Source of the DNA: Falsiroseomonas sp050563535
GTDB lineage: Bacteria > Pseudomonadota > Alphaproteobacteria > Acetobacterales > Acetobacteraceae
Length of the DNA: 64,000 nt
Direction: 5' to 3'
Assembly: GCF_050563535.1 (NCBI RefSeq)
Contig: NZ_JBNXUO010000002.1
Location: forward strand, 62,001 to 126,000
Below, in pieces: positions 16,102 to 24,693 of this stretch. The notes below the pieces were generated by a model. It made no database searches and was not told the origin of the DNA. It was given only the letters and a program-made list of their open reading frames with translations. The translations under genes and the position numbers were made by a program. How positions within the stretch are numbered: the stretch's first letter is position 1; every line of letters starts with the position of its first letter.

Positions 16102-16749
16102 TCAGCCGCAGCCGTGGAAGCCGCCGCCCTCGATCGGGGCCGGCATCAGGATGCCGAGGGGGCGGAAGCCGTCGCCGCGCGGCTCGATCACCAGCGCCGC
16201 GCCTTCCGGGAAGGCGCGGCCGCCCACGGCCTCGCCGGCGACCATGATGGCGGGCGTGCGGTGGCCGACCAGGACGCGGTTGGTCCCCGGCGCCACCGGC
16301 GCCGAGAACAGGCGCCGGTGCTCCGCCAGCACCCAGCCCAGCCGGGGGCCGGAGAAGTCGTCCGCCAGGAGGCTGTCCGTCACCTCGACCGCAGTTGCGC
16401 CGAAGGCGTGCTCGGCGGTGTCGCGCGCGCGGAAGACCGGCCCGGCCAGTACCGGCCGCCCCACGGGGATGCCGAGCTCGGCCAGGCGCCGCCCGATCAG
16501 GCGCGACTGCGCGATCCCGTCCGCGGAGATGTTGCGCTGGCCCGCGCGGTCGCCGACGCGGAAGCTGCGGTCGCAGGGCTCGCCGCGCGTGTCGGCGTGG
16601 CGGAAGAACAGCACCAGCCCGCCGTCCCGCAGCCGCGCCACCAGCGCCGCGCCCGCCGCCGAATCCGCCGGCACGGGCAGCAGCCTGCCGTCCGCGCCCG
16701 CGGGCGCGGGGAGGAGCGGCAGCAGCAGGGCCGCGCGGCGCCGGATCAT
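16102..16749 (-). CDS. Histidine phosphatase family protein, exported
   Basis: A 215-residue member of the phosphoglycerate-mutase-like superfamily. An Arg-rich start and Ala/Leu core suggest a signal peptide. The catalytic motif is FFRHADT (RHG replaced by RHA), a second His lies in VLVGHRTPAIM, and the acidic residue is in the region around RDTAEHAFG. The phosphohistidine mechanism is known for the family; the substrate here is not. Its ATG overlaps the stop of the preceding oxidoreductase gene (ATGA, 16746-16749), so the two are translationally coupled. A periplasmic phosphatase coupled to a cytoplasmic dehydrogenase is an unusual pairing. Confidence 0.8.
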   Translation of the reverse strand: MIRRRAALLLPLLPAPAGADGRLLPVPADSAAGAALVARLRDGGLVLFFRHADTRGEPCDRSFRVGDRAGQRNISADGIAQSRLIGRRLAELGIPVGRPVLAGPVFRARDTAEHAFGATAVEVTDSLLADDFSGPRLGWVLAEHRRLFSAPVAPGTNRVLVGHRTPAIMVAGEAVGGRAFPEGAALVIEPRGDGFRPLGILMPAPIEGGGFHGCG

Positions 16750-17711
16750 CCGCCGAGGATGGCTTCCACCACCTCCTGCACCTCCAGCGCCTCGCGCAGG
16801 GTGGCGAGGTCCTGCGGCGCGCCGCGCGTCAGCGCCGCGAGCTTGTCGAGCTGCCCCTGCAGCACCAGGGGGCGCATGCGTTCGTTGGGCAGCGCGTCGG
16901 GCGCCGGGTGCCAGCCGACATCGACCGCCAGCCTCTCCGCCACCGACCAGTCGCGCAGCCGGATCTCGCCCCGCTCGCAGGACAGGTGCCACAGGTTCGT
17001 CTCGTCGCGGTCGGTCGTGCCGACGCTGCCGGTCACCGCCACCGGGACGCCGCCGGCCGTCAGCCGCGCGCGGATCGCGACCTCCGCGCCATCGCCCGCG
17101 GGGAAGGTCGCGTCGCGTTCCTCCAGCACCAGCGGGCCGAGCTGCCGGCGGGTCAGGAACAGGAAGTGGGACAGCACCTCCCGCGTGAAGCCGCCTTCCG
17201 CGCGCTTCGCCAGCCAGGATGCCGCGCCCATCTGCCATTGCCGCGGCCAGGTGCCGAAGCGCGCCTCGATCGTCAGCGACCGCGGGGCGCCGATCTCCCC
17301 CCGCCACGCCGCCAACTGCCTGACGGCCGGCGAGGACGCCATCGGGAAGTTCACCGCGGCGCGCCGGCCCGCGGCCTCGGCCGCCGCGACGAAGCGGCGC
17401 GATGCCGCCAGGTCCTCGGCCAGCGGCTTCTCCAGGAACACCGCGCGGCCCTCGGCGAAGGCGGCCTCGGCATGGGCGATGTGGGAGGAGGGGGGCGAGG
17501 CGACGTAGAGCGCGTCGCACCGCGCGATCACCTCCGCCGCGCTGCCCAGCATCGGCAGGCCGGGCGCGACCTCCGCCAGCCTCGCGGCGGCGGCGGGCGA
17601 GGGGTCCCAAACCGCGACGGGGCGGATCACCGCCGGGTCATGCGCCAGCGCCGCCCGCAGCAGGCGTTCTCCCATGATGCCGAAGCCGACGAGGCCGAGG
17701 GTGACGGACAT
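16746..17711 (-). CDS. Gfo/Idh/MocA family oxidoreductase
   Basis: A 321-residue NAD(P)-dependent oxidoreductase. The Rossmann motif is GLVGFGIMGERLL, followed by YVASPPSSHIAHAEAAF and the family hallmark EKPLAEDL, whose Lys is conserved in catalysis. The C-terminal domain reads VLSHFLFLTRRQLGP where the family often has a catalytic His. Relatives act on sugars, inositol or bile pigments. The substrate cannot be assigned. ATG 17711 fits the family N-terminus. The gene is followed by an overlapping phosphatase gene and preceded by an MFS carrier gene on the same strand, so a transport-plus-metabolism operon is likely. Confidence 0.84.
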   Translation of the reverse strand: MSVTLGLVGFGIMGERLLRAALAHDPAVIRPVAVWDPSPAAAARLAEVAPGLPMLGSAAEVIARCDALYVASPPSSHIAHAEAAFAEGRAVFLEKPLAEDLAASRRFVAAAEAAGRRAAVNFPMASSPAVRQLAAWRGEIGAPRSLTIEARFGTWPRQWQMGAASWLAKRAEGGFTREVLSHFLFLTRRQLGPLVLEERDATFPAGDGAEVAIRARLTAGGVPVAVTGSVGTTDRDETNLWHLSCERGEIRLRDWSVAERLAVDVGWHPAPDALPNERMRPLVLQGQLDKLAALTRGAPQDLATLREALEVQEVVEAILGG

Positions 17712-17740
17712 GGATGGTTCCCGGTGGTGAGGCGCGCTTC

Positions 17741-18934
17741 CTACCCCCTTCGCCACAGCCCGACAAAGGCCGAGACGCCGGCGAGCAGGGCGCAGGCGAC
17801 CAGGAAGGGCAGCGTCCAGCTTCCGGTCGCCGTCACCGCGAAGGCAAAGGCGGTCGGAGCCGAGAGGTAGCCGAGGAAGCAGAGCAGGATCGCGCCCGAC
17901 GACGCCTCCGCCACGCGGTCCGGCGGCGACACGCGCGCGACCTCGGCCAGGAAGATGCCGTTCCAGGATGCGGCGGTGAAGCCGCAGAGCGCGGCGAGCA
18001 GCAGGGTGACCGGCCAGGCGGCGCCGGGGCCGGCCATCACCCACAGCGCGGCCAGCCCTGCCGCGACCAGCCCGTGCAGCGCCAGGCTGCGCGTCGCGTC
18101 GCCCAGCCGGTCGGCGCCCCAGCCCAGGACCAGCCGCCCGACGACGCCGGCCACCTGCATCGCGGCGAAGGCCGTGCCGGCCGCCGTCAGCGTGTAGCCA
18201 TGCGCCTCCACCAGCCAGGTGACGGTGAAGGAGAACAGGCTGCCCTGCAGCGCGGCGAAGGCGAAGGCCTGCAGCGTCAGCGGCGGCAGCACCGGGTGCA
18301 TCCGCAGCGCGGTCAGCGGCACGGCGAGCCGCTTCAGCCGGAACGCCTCGCGCAGGGGGAAGGCGTCGTTCCTCTCGGCATCCAGCGCGCCGCGCAGCGG
18401 CTGCAGCAGCAGCGTGGCGAGCAGAGCGACCAGCACGCCCGAAAGCAGCGCCGCCTGCCAGCCGAAGGTGGCGGCGACCGGCGCCGCGACCAGCCCGGCC
18501 AGCGCGCCCCCCGCCGGGGCGCCGGCCTGCTTGACCGAGAAGATCAGCACGCGATGGCGCGGCGGGGCGGTGGCCTGGAGGATGCGGCTGCCCGCCGGCC
18601 CGGTCGGGCCGTAGCCGATCCCCATCAGCAGCGCCGCCAGCGGCAGCAGCCCCACCACCCCCGCCGCCGCCAGCAGCAGCGACGCCGCCCCCACCAGCCC
18701 GCCGATCTGCAGCATCCGCGCCGGGCCGAAGCGCGCGACCAGCGGCGTCCCGAAGACCAGGAACAGGATGGCGCCGAGGGTGTTGAGCGAGGAGAAGTTG
18801 CCGATGCTCTGCGGCGCGATGCCGAGCGCGGCCGTCATGCTCGGCGCCACCACCGGCACGGCCTGTCCGACGAAGGAACCGACGGTCTGCATCAGCAGCG
18901 TCGCGGAGAGGGCGGCGATCCAGGACTGGCGCAT
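17741..18934 (-). CDS. MFS transporter
   Basis: A 397-residue carrier with about twelve hydrophobic segments in two halves. Loop 2-3 has LVARFGPARMLQIGG, matching the MFS motif region, and the second half has LVLGWGADRLGD, a repeat of the same motif. The family exchanges or imports small solutes by proton coupling; the substrate is unknown. It ends 29 bp before the oxidoreductase gene on the same strand and starts 53 bp after the DUF1028 gene, so a four- or five-gene operon (19707 down to 16102) is plausible. Confidence 0.88.
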   Translation of the reverse strand: MRQSWIAALSATLLMQTVGSFVGQAVPVVAPSMTAALGIAPQSIGNFSSLNTLGAILFLVFGTPLVARFGPARMLQIGGLVGAASLLLAAAGVVGLLPLAALLMGIGYGPTGPAGSRILQATAPPRHRVLIFSVKQAGAPAGGALAGLVAAPVAATFGWQAALLSGVLVALLATLLLQPLRGALDAERNDAFPLREAFRLKRLAVPLTALRMHPVLPPLTLQAFAFAALQGSLFSFTVTWLVEAHGYTLTAAGTAFAAMQVAGVVGRLVLGWGADRLGDATRSLALHGLVAAGLAALWVMAGPGAAWPVTLLLAALCGFTAASWNGIFLAEVARVSPPDRVAEASSGAILLCFLGYLSAPTAFAFAVTATGSWTLPFLVACALLAGVSAFVGLWRRG

Positions 18935-18987
18935 GGGGATGGGCGCAGGGTGCGGCGGCCTGCCCCTCGGGGCAAGGGGCCCCCGGG

Positions 18988-19707
18988 CTAGCGCCGGAAG
19001 CGGAGGTCCAGCCCGGCCTTCGCCCAGCGTGCCTCGATCGCGTCCATGTCGGTCGTGCCGGACGGACGCGCCCGGCTGGGCTGTTCGCCGAGGAAGGGGG
19101 CGCGCTGGCGCTGCCAGAGCCCGAACAGCCGGCGCAGCTCCGCCAGCGGCTGCGGGTGGTCGTCGACGCGGAGCGACAGGTCCGGGAAGTCCTCCGTCGT
19201 GACCATGACCAGCGCGGCGGATTGCCGCCCGCGACGGTCGCCGCCCGCCGCTTCCCCGGCATCGAGCGCGGCCAGCATCCGCTCGGGCAGCGGCAGTCCG
19301 GAATGGGCGACATAGGCGGCATAGGTGTCCGCCAGCACGGCGGGGCCGGACAGCATGTTGCCCGCGAAGGACGCGGCGTTGGTCGGGATGTCGCCACACC
19401 ACTCCACGCAGTTGCGCCCGGTGAAGGCGGCGGCACGGCCGTGGCGGTCCACCGCATGGACCTGCCGCATCCCCCGCCCCTCGTCGCCCGCCAGCGCGCC
19501 TTCGATCGCGGCGGCGGGCGACAGGCCGCGCGCCATGCCGTCCAGCACCGCGGGGCCGAGGTAGCGGTTGGTCATCGACTGGGTGGAGACCGCGCCGACC
19601 CCCGCGCGCACGAAGGGGCAGGACGCGCCGACGGCGAAGGCGCAGGTGGTGACCGCGACGGCGAAGGCGCCGGTCGCCGGATCATGCGCGACGATCGACC
19701 AGGTCAT
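18988..19707 (-). CDS. DUF1028 family protein (Ntn-hydrolase-like)
   Basis: A 239-residue protein recognised by its start, MTWSIVAHDPATGAFAVAVTT, quoted here as TWSIVAHDP and VAVTTCAFAVGASCPF, and by GVGAVSTQSMTNRYLGP and TGRNCVEWCGD. The family has an Ntn-hydrolase-like fold and often lies beside peptidase or uptake genes, but its reaction is not settled. ATG 19707 is the family start. It is divergent from a TctC receptor gene across 108 bp, which may serve as a shared promoter region. The C-terminal 50 residues are charged and probably flexible. Confidence 0.85.
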   Translation of the reverse strand: MTWSIVAHDPATGAFAVAVTTCAFAVGASCPFVRAGVGAVSTQSMTNRYLGPAVLDGMARGLSPAAAIEGALAGDEGRGMRQVHAVDRHGRAAAFTGRNCVEWCGDIPTNAASFAGNMLSGPAVLADTYAAYVAHSGLPLPERMLAALDAGEAAGGDRRGRQSAALVMVTTEDFPDLSLRVDDHPQPLAELRRLFGLWQRQRAPFLGEQPSRARPSGTTDMDAIEARWAKAGLDLRFRR

Positions 19708-19815
19708 GCGGGTCCCCGATTCCTTCGGCTGCGCGCATTACATGGCCATGATCCGTTGCGCACAAGACGAAGCGCCGCCATTTTCGACCGAAGGCCGACA
19801 GGGAAGGAAACATAC

Positions 19816-20811
19816 ATGCGGACCAGGATGCATCGCCGCGCCGCGCTCGCGCGACTCGCGGCGCTGGCGGCGCCGGCTCTCCTGCCGGTTGCGGCGCGCG
19901 CGCAGTCCACCTGGCCCGACCGGCCGATCCGCCTGGTGGTGCCCTTCGGGCCGGGCGGCGCGATCGACACCCTGTCGCGCACCATGGCCGCGAAGTTCTC
20001 CGAGGTGACGGGCGGGCAGAACCTGGTGGTGGAGAACCGCCCCGGCGCGGGCGGCGCCATCGCGGGCCTGTCCGTCGCGCGCGAAAGGCCGGACGGGCTG
20101 ACGCTGATGATGGCCGACATCGGCGCGAACGCGATCGGGAAGGAACTGAACCCGTCCCTCGCCTATGACCCGCCCACCGCCTTCACGCCGATCATCCACC
20201 TGGTGAACCTGCCCGCGGTGCTGATGGCGCATCCCTCCGTCGCGGCGCGCGACATGGCCGACATCATCGCGCAGGCGCGGGCGCGGCCCGACGGCTTCAC
20301 CTATTCCTCGGCCGGCAACGGCAATGGCAGCCACCTGTTCATGGCGCTGTTCCTGAAGGAAGCCGGCATCCGCATGGTCCATGTCCCCTATCGAAGCGGG
20401 GCGGAGATGGTGACGGCGCTGGTGCGCGGCGACGCGCAGTTCGGCTTCCCCACCGTCTCCTCGGGCCTCCAGCAGATCCGCGCGGGCAACGCGAAGGCCT
20501 ATGGCATCGGGACCAGCGGCGGCACGCCGCTGCTGCCGGGCGTGCCAGCCGTGTCCAGCGTGCTGCCGGGATTCGAGGTCGCGGTCTGGCACGGCATCGT
20601 CGGCCCGGCGGGGATGGAGCCGGCGCTGGTGCGCCGCATCAACGAGGTGTTCGGCCGCATCGCCGCCATGCCGGACGTGCAGCAGCGCATCTTCGACGGC
20701 CAGGCCGGCACCGTGGTGGGCGGCACGCCGGAGGACTTCGCCGTCCACATCGCGCGAGAGGTCGCGCGCTGGACGCCGATCATCCGCGAAGGCGGCATCC
20801 GCACCGAATAG
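19816..20811 (+). CDS. Tripartite tricarboxylate transporter substrate-binding protein (TctC/Bug), orphan
   Basis: A 331-residue periplasmic receptor. An Arg-rich signal peptide with a long Ala/Leu core ends in ARAQ. The mature protein has WPDRPIRLVVPFGPGGAIDTL, VVENRPGAGG and YSSAGNGNGSHLFMALF, all standard Bug motifs. Such receptors feed organic acids to TctA/TctB membrane partners. No tctA or tctB lies beside it, so it must use a distant membrane complex, possibly the one at 27997-29965. ATG 19816 follows AAGGAA at 19804-19809. It is divergent from the DUF1028 gene and ends 6 bp before the convergent methyltransferase gene. Confidence 0.9.
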   Translation: MRTRMHRRAALARLAALAAPALLPVAARAQSTWPDRPIRLVVPFGPGGAIDTLSRTMAAKFSEVTGGQNLVVENRPGAGGAIAGLSVARERPDGLTLMMADIGANAIGKELNPSLAYDPPTAFTPIIHLVNLPAVLMAHPSVAARDMADIIAQARARPDGFTYSSAGNGNGSHLFMALFLKEAGIRMVHVPYRSGAEMVTALVRGDAQFGFPTVSSGLQQIRAGNAKAYGIGTSGGTPLLPGVPAVSSVLPGFEVAVWHGIVGPAGMEPALVRRINEVFGRIAAMPDVQQRIFDGQAGTVVGGTPEDFAVHIAREVARWTPIIREGGIRTE

Positions 20812-20817
20812 GCACGG

Positions 20818-22008
20818 CTACCCCTTCCGCGCCACCAGGCTGAAGGCCATCGCGTAGTCGGGCCCGGCGCGGCGGCCGAGCAGCCGCGCCGCCTCGACGA
20901 ATTCCGGGTCCTCCTCCAGCGGGCCCATCGCGCCGCCGATGCCTGGCAGCGCCCAGCCCGGCGACAGCAGCAGCCCGTCGCTGCGGATGACGTGCAACCC
21001 CACCGCGCGCAGCATCCCCGTGAGTTCCTGCACGGAGAAGCCGCGCTTCGGCATCGGCAGCGCAAGCCGGCGCAGCGCGCGCAGCGGCAGGCTTTCGCGG
21101 TTGGTGGCGGTGACCATCAGCCGCCCGCCGCGCGCCAGCACGCGCGCCGCCTCGGCCAGCGCCAGGGCGGGCTCGGCGAAGGCTTCCAGGCTGTCCAGGA
21201 TGACCGCCGCGTCGAAGCTCGCATCCGCGAAGCCGAGCTGCGCGGCGTCCATCCGGGCGAAGGCGAAATGCGGCAGCATCGCGTGGCGCGTGCGGGCGCG
21301 CGCCAGCGCGGCGTCGTCGATGTCGATGCCCGTCACCTGCGCTGCCGCGCCGAACAGCGTGCCGAGCCGCCCGCCGCCGCAGCCGATGTCGAGCAGGGCC
21401 TCGCCCGTCGCGGGGCCCAGGCTGTCGGCCACCAGCCGGTCCAGCTCCTCCTGGAAGGCGCGTTCGCGCATCACGCCGGGCAGGCCGCCGGGGGACAGCC
21501 AGGGGCGCGGCGCGGCATCGCGCGGGTCGTGGCGGGGGCGCGGCAGGGGGCGGGGCGGCAGCGCCGGCGGCGCATCGCCCGGCTCGTCGCCCGGCAGGCG
21601 CACCGTCGTCACCCGGCCTGGCGGCGCGGGCAGGGGGGCGGGCGGCGCGGGCGGCAGGGCGGCGAGGTTGGCGTGGAAGGCCCGCACATGGTCGGCCTCC
21701 GCCAGGCTCGGCAGGTCGGCGGGCGGGGTGGGCGCCCAGACGACGAAGACCTCGTTGGCGAAGACCGGCGTGGCGCCACCGGGCAGGGCCGCCAGGAAGT
21801 CCCGCGGGATCTCCGCCAGCTCCCCCTTGTGGGTGGCGATCCATTCGAAGTCGGCCGGCGCGGCCTCCGCCGCCTGCCGGAAACGCTGCGCGCGGGGGAT
21901 CACCCAGCGGAAGGGGTCGGGCGCCAGCAGCCGGTCGGCGGGGCCGAGCCGGCCGCGCAGGAACTCGGCGGTCGCCGCCCAGGCCGTGTCGTCGTGCGGG
22001 AAGGACAT
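20818..22008 (-). CDS. Class I SAM-dependent methyltransferase with extra N-terminal domain
   Basis: A 396-residue protein in two parts. The C-terminal 200 residues are a Rossmann methyltransferase: LLDIGCGGGRLG (motif I), VTGIDIDDAALARAR (motif II), FDAAVILDSLEAF (motif IV) and ARVLARGGRLMVTATN. The first 110 residues are not recognised, but contain a compact segment FEWIATHKGELAEIPRDF. A long Pro/Arg-rich linker (about 125-170) joins them. Methyl acceptor unknown. The end FSVQELTGMLRAVGLHV suggests a UbiE/small-molecule type rather than an RNA methylase. The gene is monocistronic by spacing: 48 bp separates its start from the next upstream gene end. Confidence 0.78.
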   Translation of the reverse strand: MSFPHDDTAWAATAEFLRGRLGPADRLLAPDPFRWVIPRAQRFRQAAEAAPADFEWIATHKGELAEIPRDFLAALPGGATPVFANEVFVVWAPTPPADLPSLAEADHVRAFHANLAALPPAPPAPLPAPPGRVTTVRLPGDEPGDAPPALPPRPLPRPRHDPRDAAPRPWLSPGGLPGVMRERAFQEELDRLVADSLGPATGEALLDIGCGGGRLGTLFGAAAQVTGIDIDDAALARARTRHAMLPHFAFARMDAAQLGFADASFDAAVILDSLEAFAEPALALAEAARVLARGGRLMVTATNRESLPLRALRRLALPMPKRGFSVQELTGMLRAVGLHVIRSDGLLLSPGWALPGIGGAMGPLEEDPEFVEAARLLGRRAGPDYAMAFSLVARKG

Positions 22009-22056
22009 GGCGCCAATCTCGCGGCCGGGCCGTGCCAGATCAAGCCGCGCCCTGCC

Positions 22057-22776
22057 TCAGTCGCAGCCCAGCCGGTCCGCGAGGTCGCCGAAATCCCGCG
22101 CCACCACGTCCCAGTCCTGCTCGGGCGCGAGGTCCTTCGCCTGTCCGGGCCCATATTCCGCCGGGCGCGCCACGAAGCCGGTGCCGAATCCGCAGCGCCG
22201 CGCCGCCGCCAGGTCGTCGTTGTGCGCGGCCACCAGCATGCAGTCCGCGGGCGCCAGGCCGAGGATCTCCGCCGTCCGCAGATAGGCCTCGGGCCGCGGC
22301 TTGTAGGCCTGCGCGACTTCCGCGCCCAGGATCGCGTCCCAGGGCAGGCCGGCGCGCTTCGCCATGTCCAGCAGCAGCGCGACATTGCCGTTCGACAGCG
22401 GCGCGATGACGAAGCGCGCCTTCAGCCGCAGCAGCCCCGCCACCGCATCCGGCCAGGGGTCCAGCCGGTGCCAGGCATGGTTCAGCGCATCAAGCTCCGC
22501 CGCCGGCACGCCGGCGGGGTCGAGCCCGTGGTCGCGCAGCACCGCATCGAGGTTCTCCCGGTGGAGCGTGTCGAGCCGCGTGAAGGGCCGCGCGCCGCTC
22601 CGCACCGCCTCCATCGCCGGCTGGTAGCGCCGGCGCCAGGCATCGGCGAAGGCGTGCGGGTCCAGGCGCAGCCCGTGCCGGGCGAGGAAGGGCGCGGCCT
22701 CCCGCGCGATGCCGCTCCGCCAGTCGACGACGGTGCCGAAGACGTCGAACAGCAGCGCGCGGGGCGGGGCGGTCAC
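22057..22776 (-). CDS. Haloacid dehalogenase type II family hydrolase
   Basis: A 239-residue HAD hydrolase. The nucleophile Asp is in LLFDVFGTVVDW (about residue 11), motif II is APLSNGN, the Lys is in AYKPRPEAY, and AAHNDDLAAARRCGF supplies the acidic residues of motif III. This pattern is that of L-2-haloacid dehalogenases, which hydrolyse 2-halo acids to 2-hydroxy acids. Activity on a non-halogenated phosphate ester is also possible. GTG 22776 overlaps the stop of the upstream lyase gene (GTGA, 22773-22776), so translation is coupled. It is the last gene of a four-gene operon. Confidence 0.86.
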   Translation of the reverse strand: MTAPPRALLFDVFGTVVDWRSGIAREAAPFLARHGLRLDPHAFADAWRRRYQPAMEAVRSGARPFTRLDTLHRENLDAVLRDHGLDPAGVPAAELDALNHAWHRLDPWPDAVAGLLRLKARFVIAPLSNGNVALLLDMAKRAGLPWDAILGAEVAQAYKPRPEAYLRTAEILGLAPADCMLVAAHNDDLAAARRCGFGTGFVARPAEYGPGQAKDLAPEQDWDVVARDFGDLADRLGCD

Positions 22777-23672
22777 TCCGCGGCCTTGCGCGGCGGCAGG
22801 TTGCCGGCGATCTCGGCCCATTTGCGGTCGAACTCCCACACGTCCGGGAAGCCCATCAGCTCGCACATCCGGCCGAAGCCGTAGGACGCCTCGGGTGGGA
22901 GGTTGTTGGAATGGCCGTCGCGCTTCAACTGGCCATAGGCGCGTTCCAGCGCGGCAGCGACGGCCAGGAAGCCGACAGCGGGATAGATCGCGATGCGGTA
23001 GCCCATGGCGTGCAGCCGTTCCGCGGGCAGGATCGGCGTGCGCCCGCCCTCGACCATGTTCGCGAACAGGGGCTTCGCGATCCGGCGGCCGATCTCGGCC
23101 ATCTCCGCCTCGGTCTCCGGGCTTTCCACGAAGATCACGTCGGCGCCGGCCTCGGCGTAGATCCTGCCGCGGCGGATCGCCTCCTCGAGGCCGAGCGAGG
23201 TGCGCGCATCCGTGCGCGCGATGACCAGGAAATCGGGGCTGCGCCGGGTTTCCACCGCGACGCGGATCTTCAGCGCCATCTCCTCGGCGGGTATGACGCG
23301 GCGGCCGGGCGTGTGGCCGCACTTCTTCGGCATCTCCTGATCCTCGAGCTGGATCGCGGTGACGCCCGCGGCCTCGTAGCCCGCGACCGTGTGGCGCACG
23401 TTCAGCAGCCCGCCATAGCCGGTGTCGGCGTCCGCGATCAGCGGCGTCGCGACCCCGCGCGCGATGGTGCCCATGCGGGACACCATGTCGGTGTAGGTGG
23501 CGATGCCGGCATCCGCCACGCCGAGATGCGACGCCACCGTGCCGAAGCCGGTGGCGTAGAGCGCCTTGAACCCCATGCCGTCCGCGAGGCGGGCGGAGAT
23601 CATGTCGAACACGCCGGGGGCGAGGATGAATTCGCCCGCCTCCAGCGCCTGCCTCAGCCGCGGATCGGCCAT
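22773..23672 (-). CDS. Isocitrate lyase / PEP mutase family enzyme (C-C lyase)
   Basis: A 299-residue TIM-barrel enzyme. Markers are APGVFDMISARLAD, the metal-site region ADADTGYGG, the family signature PKKCGHTPG with its catalytic Cys, RTDAR, and VESPE. Members include methylisocitrate lyase, 2,3-dimethylmalate lyase, oxaloacetate decarboxylase and PEP mutase; short proteins with KKCGH are usually lyases or decarboxylases. The exact substrate cannot be read off. ATG 23672 fits the family start. The gene is in the middle of an operon with a TctC receptor and an Ldh-type dehydrogenase, which points to a dicarboxylate or branched hydroxy-acid substrate. Confidence 0.86.
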   Translation of the reverse strand: MADPRLRQALEAGEFILAPGVFDMISARLADGMGFKALYATGFGTVASHLGVADAGIATYTDMVSRMGTIARGVATPLIADADTGYGGLLNVRHTVAGYEAAGVTAIQLEDQEMPKKCGHTPGRRVIPAEEMALKIRVAVETRRSPDFLVIARTDARTSLGLEEAIRRGRIYAEAGADVIFVESPETEAEMAEIGRRIAKPLFANMVEGGRTPILPAERLHAMGYRIAIYPAVGFLAVAAALERAYGQLKRDGHSNNLPPEASYGFGRMCELMGFPDVWEFDRKWAEIAGNLPPRKAAE

Positions 23673-23691
23673 GCTCGTCGTCTCCCGATGC

Positions 23692-24660
23692 CTATTCGAA
23701 TTTCCGCACGGCGCCCGCCGCCGCGGCCTGCGCCCAGCGGGCGTCGTCGGCCGCGAGGAAGGCGGCGAAGGGTTCCGGCCCGCGCAGGTCCGGCTCCAGG
23801 CCGAGCGTGCGGAAACGCTCCTGCAGGGCGGGCTCGGCATAGGCGCCGGCGACGGCGGCGTGGATGCGTTCGGCCAGCGCGCGCGGCATCCGCGGCGGCG
23901 CCAGCATCGCCACCCAGGAGGAGACGTCGTATCCGGGCACGCCCGCTTCCGCGACCGTCGGCACATCCGGCATCAGCGGCGTGCGCGTCGCCGGCGACAC
24001 GGCGAGGGTGCGCACCCGCCCCGTCGCGAGATGCGGCATGGCGGAGGCGGTGGAGGTCCAGCCCAACGGCAGGTGGCCCGCCACGATGTCGTTCATCACC
24101 AGGCCGCCGCCGCGATACATCACTTCCTCGATCTGGATGCCGGCGCGGCGGTTCAGTTCCTGTCCCGCGAAGGAGGTCAGCGCCTCGGTCGCGCCGTAGG
24201 TCAGGCGGCCGGGATTGGCGCGGGCCTGGGCCAGCATCTCGGGGAAGGTGGCGAAGGGCTGCACCGTGCCGGAGACGAGCACCAGCGTCTGCCGCGTCAT
24301 CAGCGAGACCGGCGTGAAATCCGTGACCGGGTGGTACGGCACGGTCGCCATCGCGTAGCGGTTCAGCGTGTGGGTGCTGGTGACCACCAGCAGCAGGTGC
24401 CCGTCCGGCTCGGCCCGCGCCACCTGCTCGGACCCGACGACGCCGTTGGCGCCGGGGCGGTTCTCCACGACGATGGGCTGCGGCAGGTGGGGGCGCAGCG
24501 TCTCTGCCACCGCGCGGGCCAGGATGTCCGTCCCGCCGCCGGGGGGATAGGGCACCACGATCCGGATCGGGCGGGACGGCCATTCGGCGCGGCCCTGGGC
24601 GAGGGCGGGCAGCGGCAGCAGCGTGGCCGCGGCCAGCATGCGGCGGCGGGTGACAGGCAT
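23692..24660 (-). CDS. Tripartite tricarboxylate transporter substrate-binding protein (TctC/Bug)
   Basis: A 322-residue periplasmic receptor. The signal peptide carries RRR followed by MLAAATLLPLPALAQ. Bug motifs are WPSRPIRIVVPYPPGGGTDIL, VVENRPGANG and YGATEALTSFAGQELNRRAG; the region after YG departs from the common Gly/Ser-rich GNGS sequence. ATG 24660 was chosen from an AGGGGGAA ribosome-binding site just upstream. It lies between the Ldh-type dehydrogenase and the PEP-mutase-family lyase, and probably binds the substrate of that pathway. No tctA or tctB is in the operon, so a shared membrane complex is needed. Confidence 0.9.
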   Translation of the reverse strand: MPVTRRRMLAAATLLPLPALAQGRAEWPSRPIRIVVPYPPGGGTDILARAVAETLRPHLPQPIVVENRPGANGVVGSEQVARAEPDGHLLLVVTSTHTLNRYAMATVPYHPVTDFTPVSLMTRQTLVLVSGTVQPFATFPEMLAQARANPGRLTYGATEALTSFAGQELNRRAGIQIEEVMYRGGGLVMNDIVAGHLPLGWTSTASAMPHLATGRVRTLAVSPATRTPLMPDVPTVAEAGVPGYDVSSWVAMLAPPRMPRALAERIHAAVAGAYAEPALQERFRTLGLEPDLRGPEPFAAFLAADDARWAQAAAAGAVRKFE

Positions 24661-24693
24661 CTGGCGTTTCCCCCTGGCGTCTTGTCCGGACAT

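Noticed and set aside
22057..22776. Phosphoglycolate phosphatase
   Set aside because: The DVFGT nucleophile motif, LSNGN and HNDD pattern fit the haloacid dehalogenase type better.
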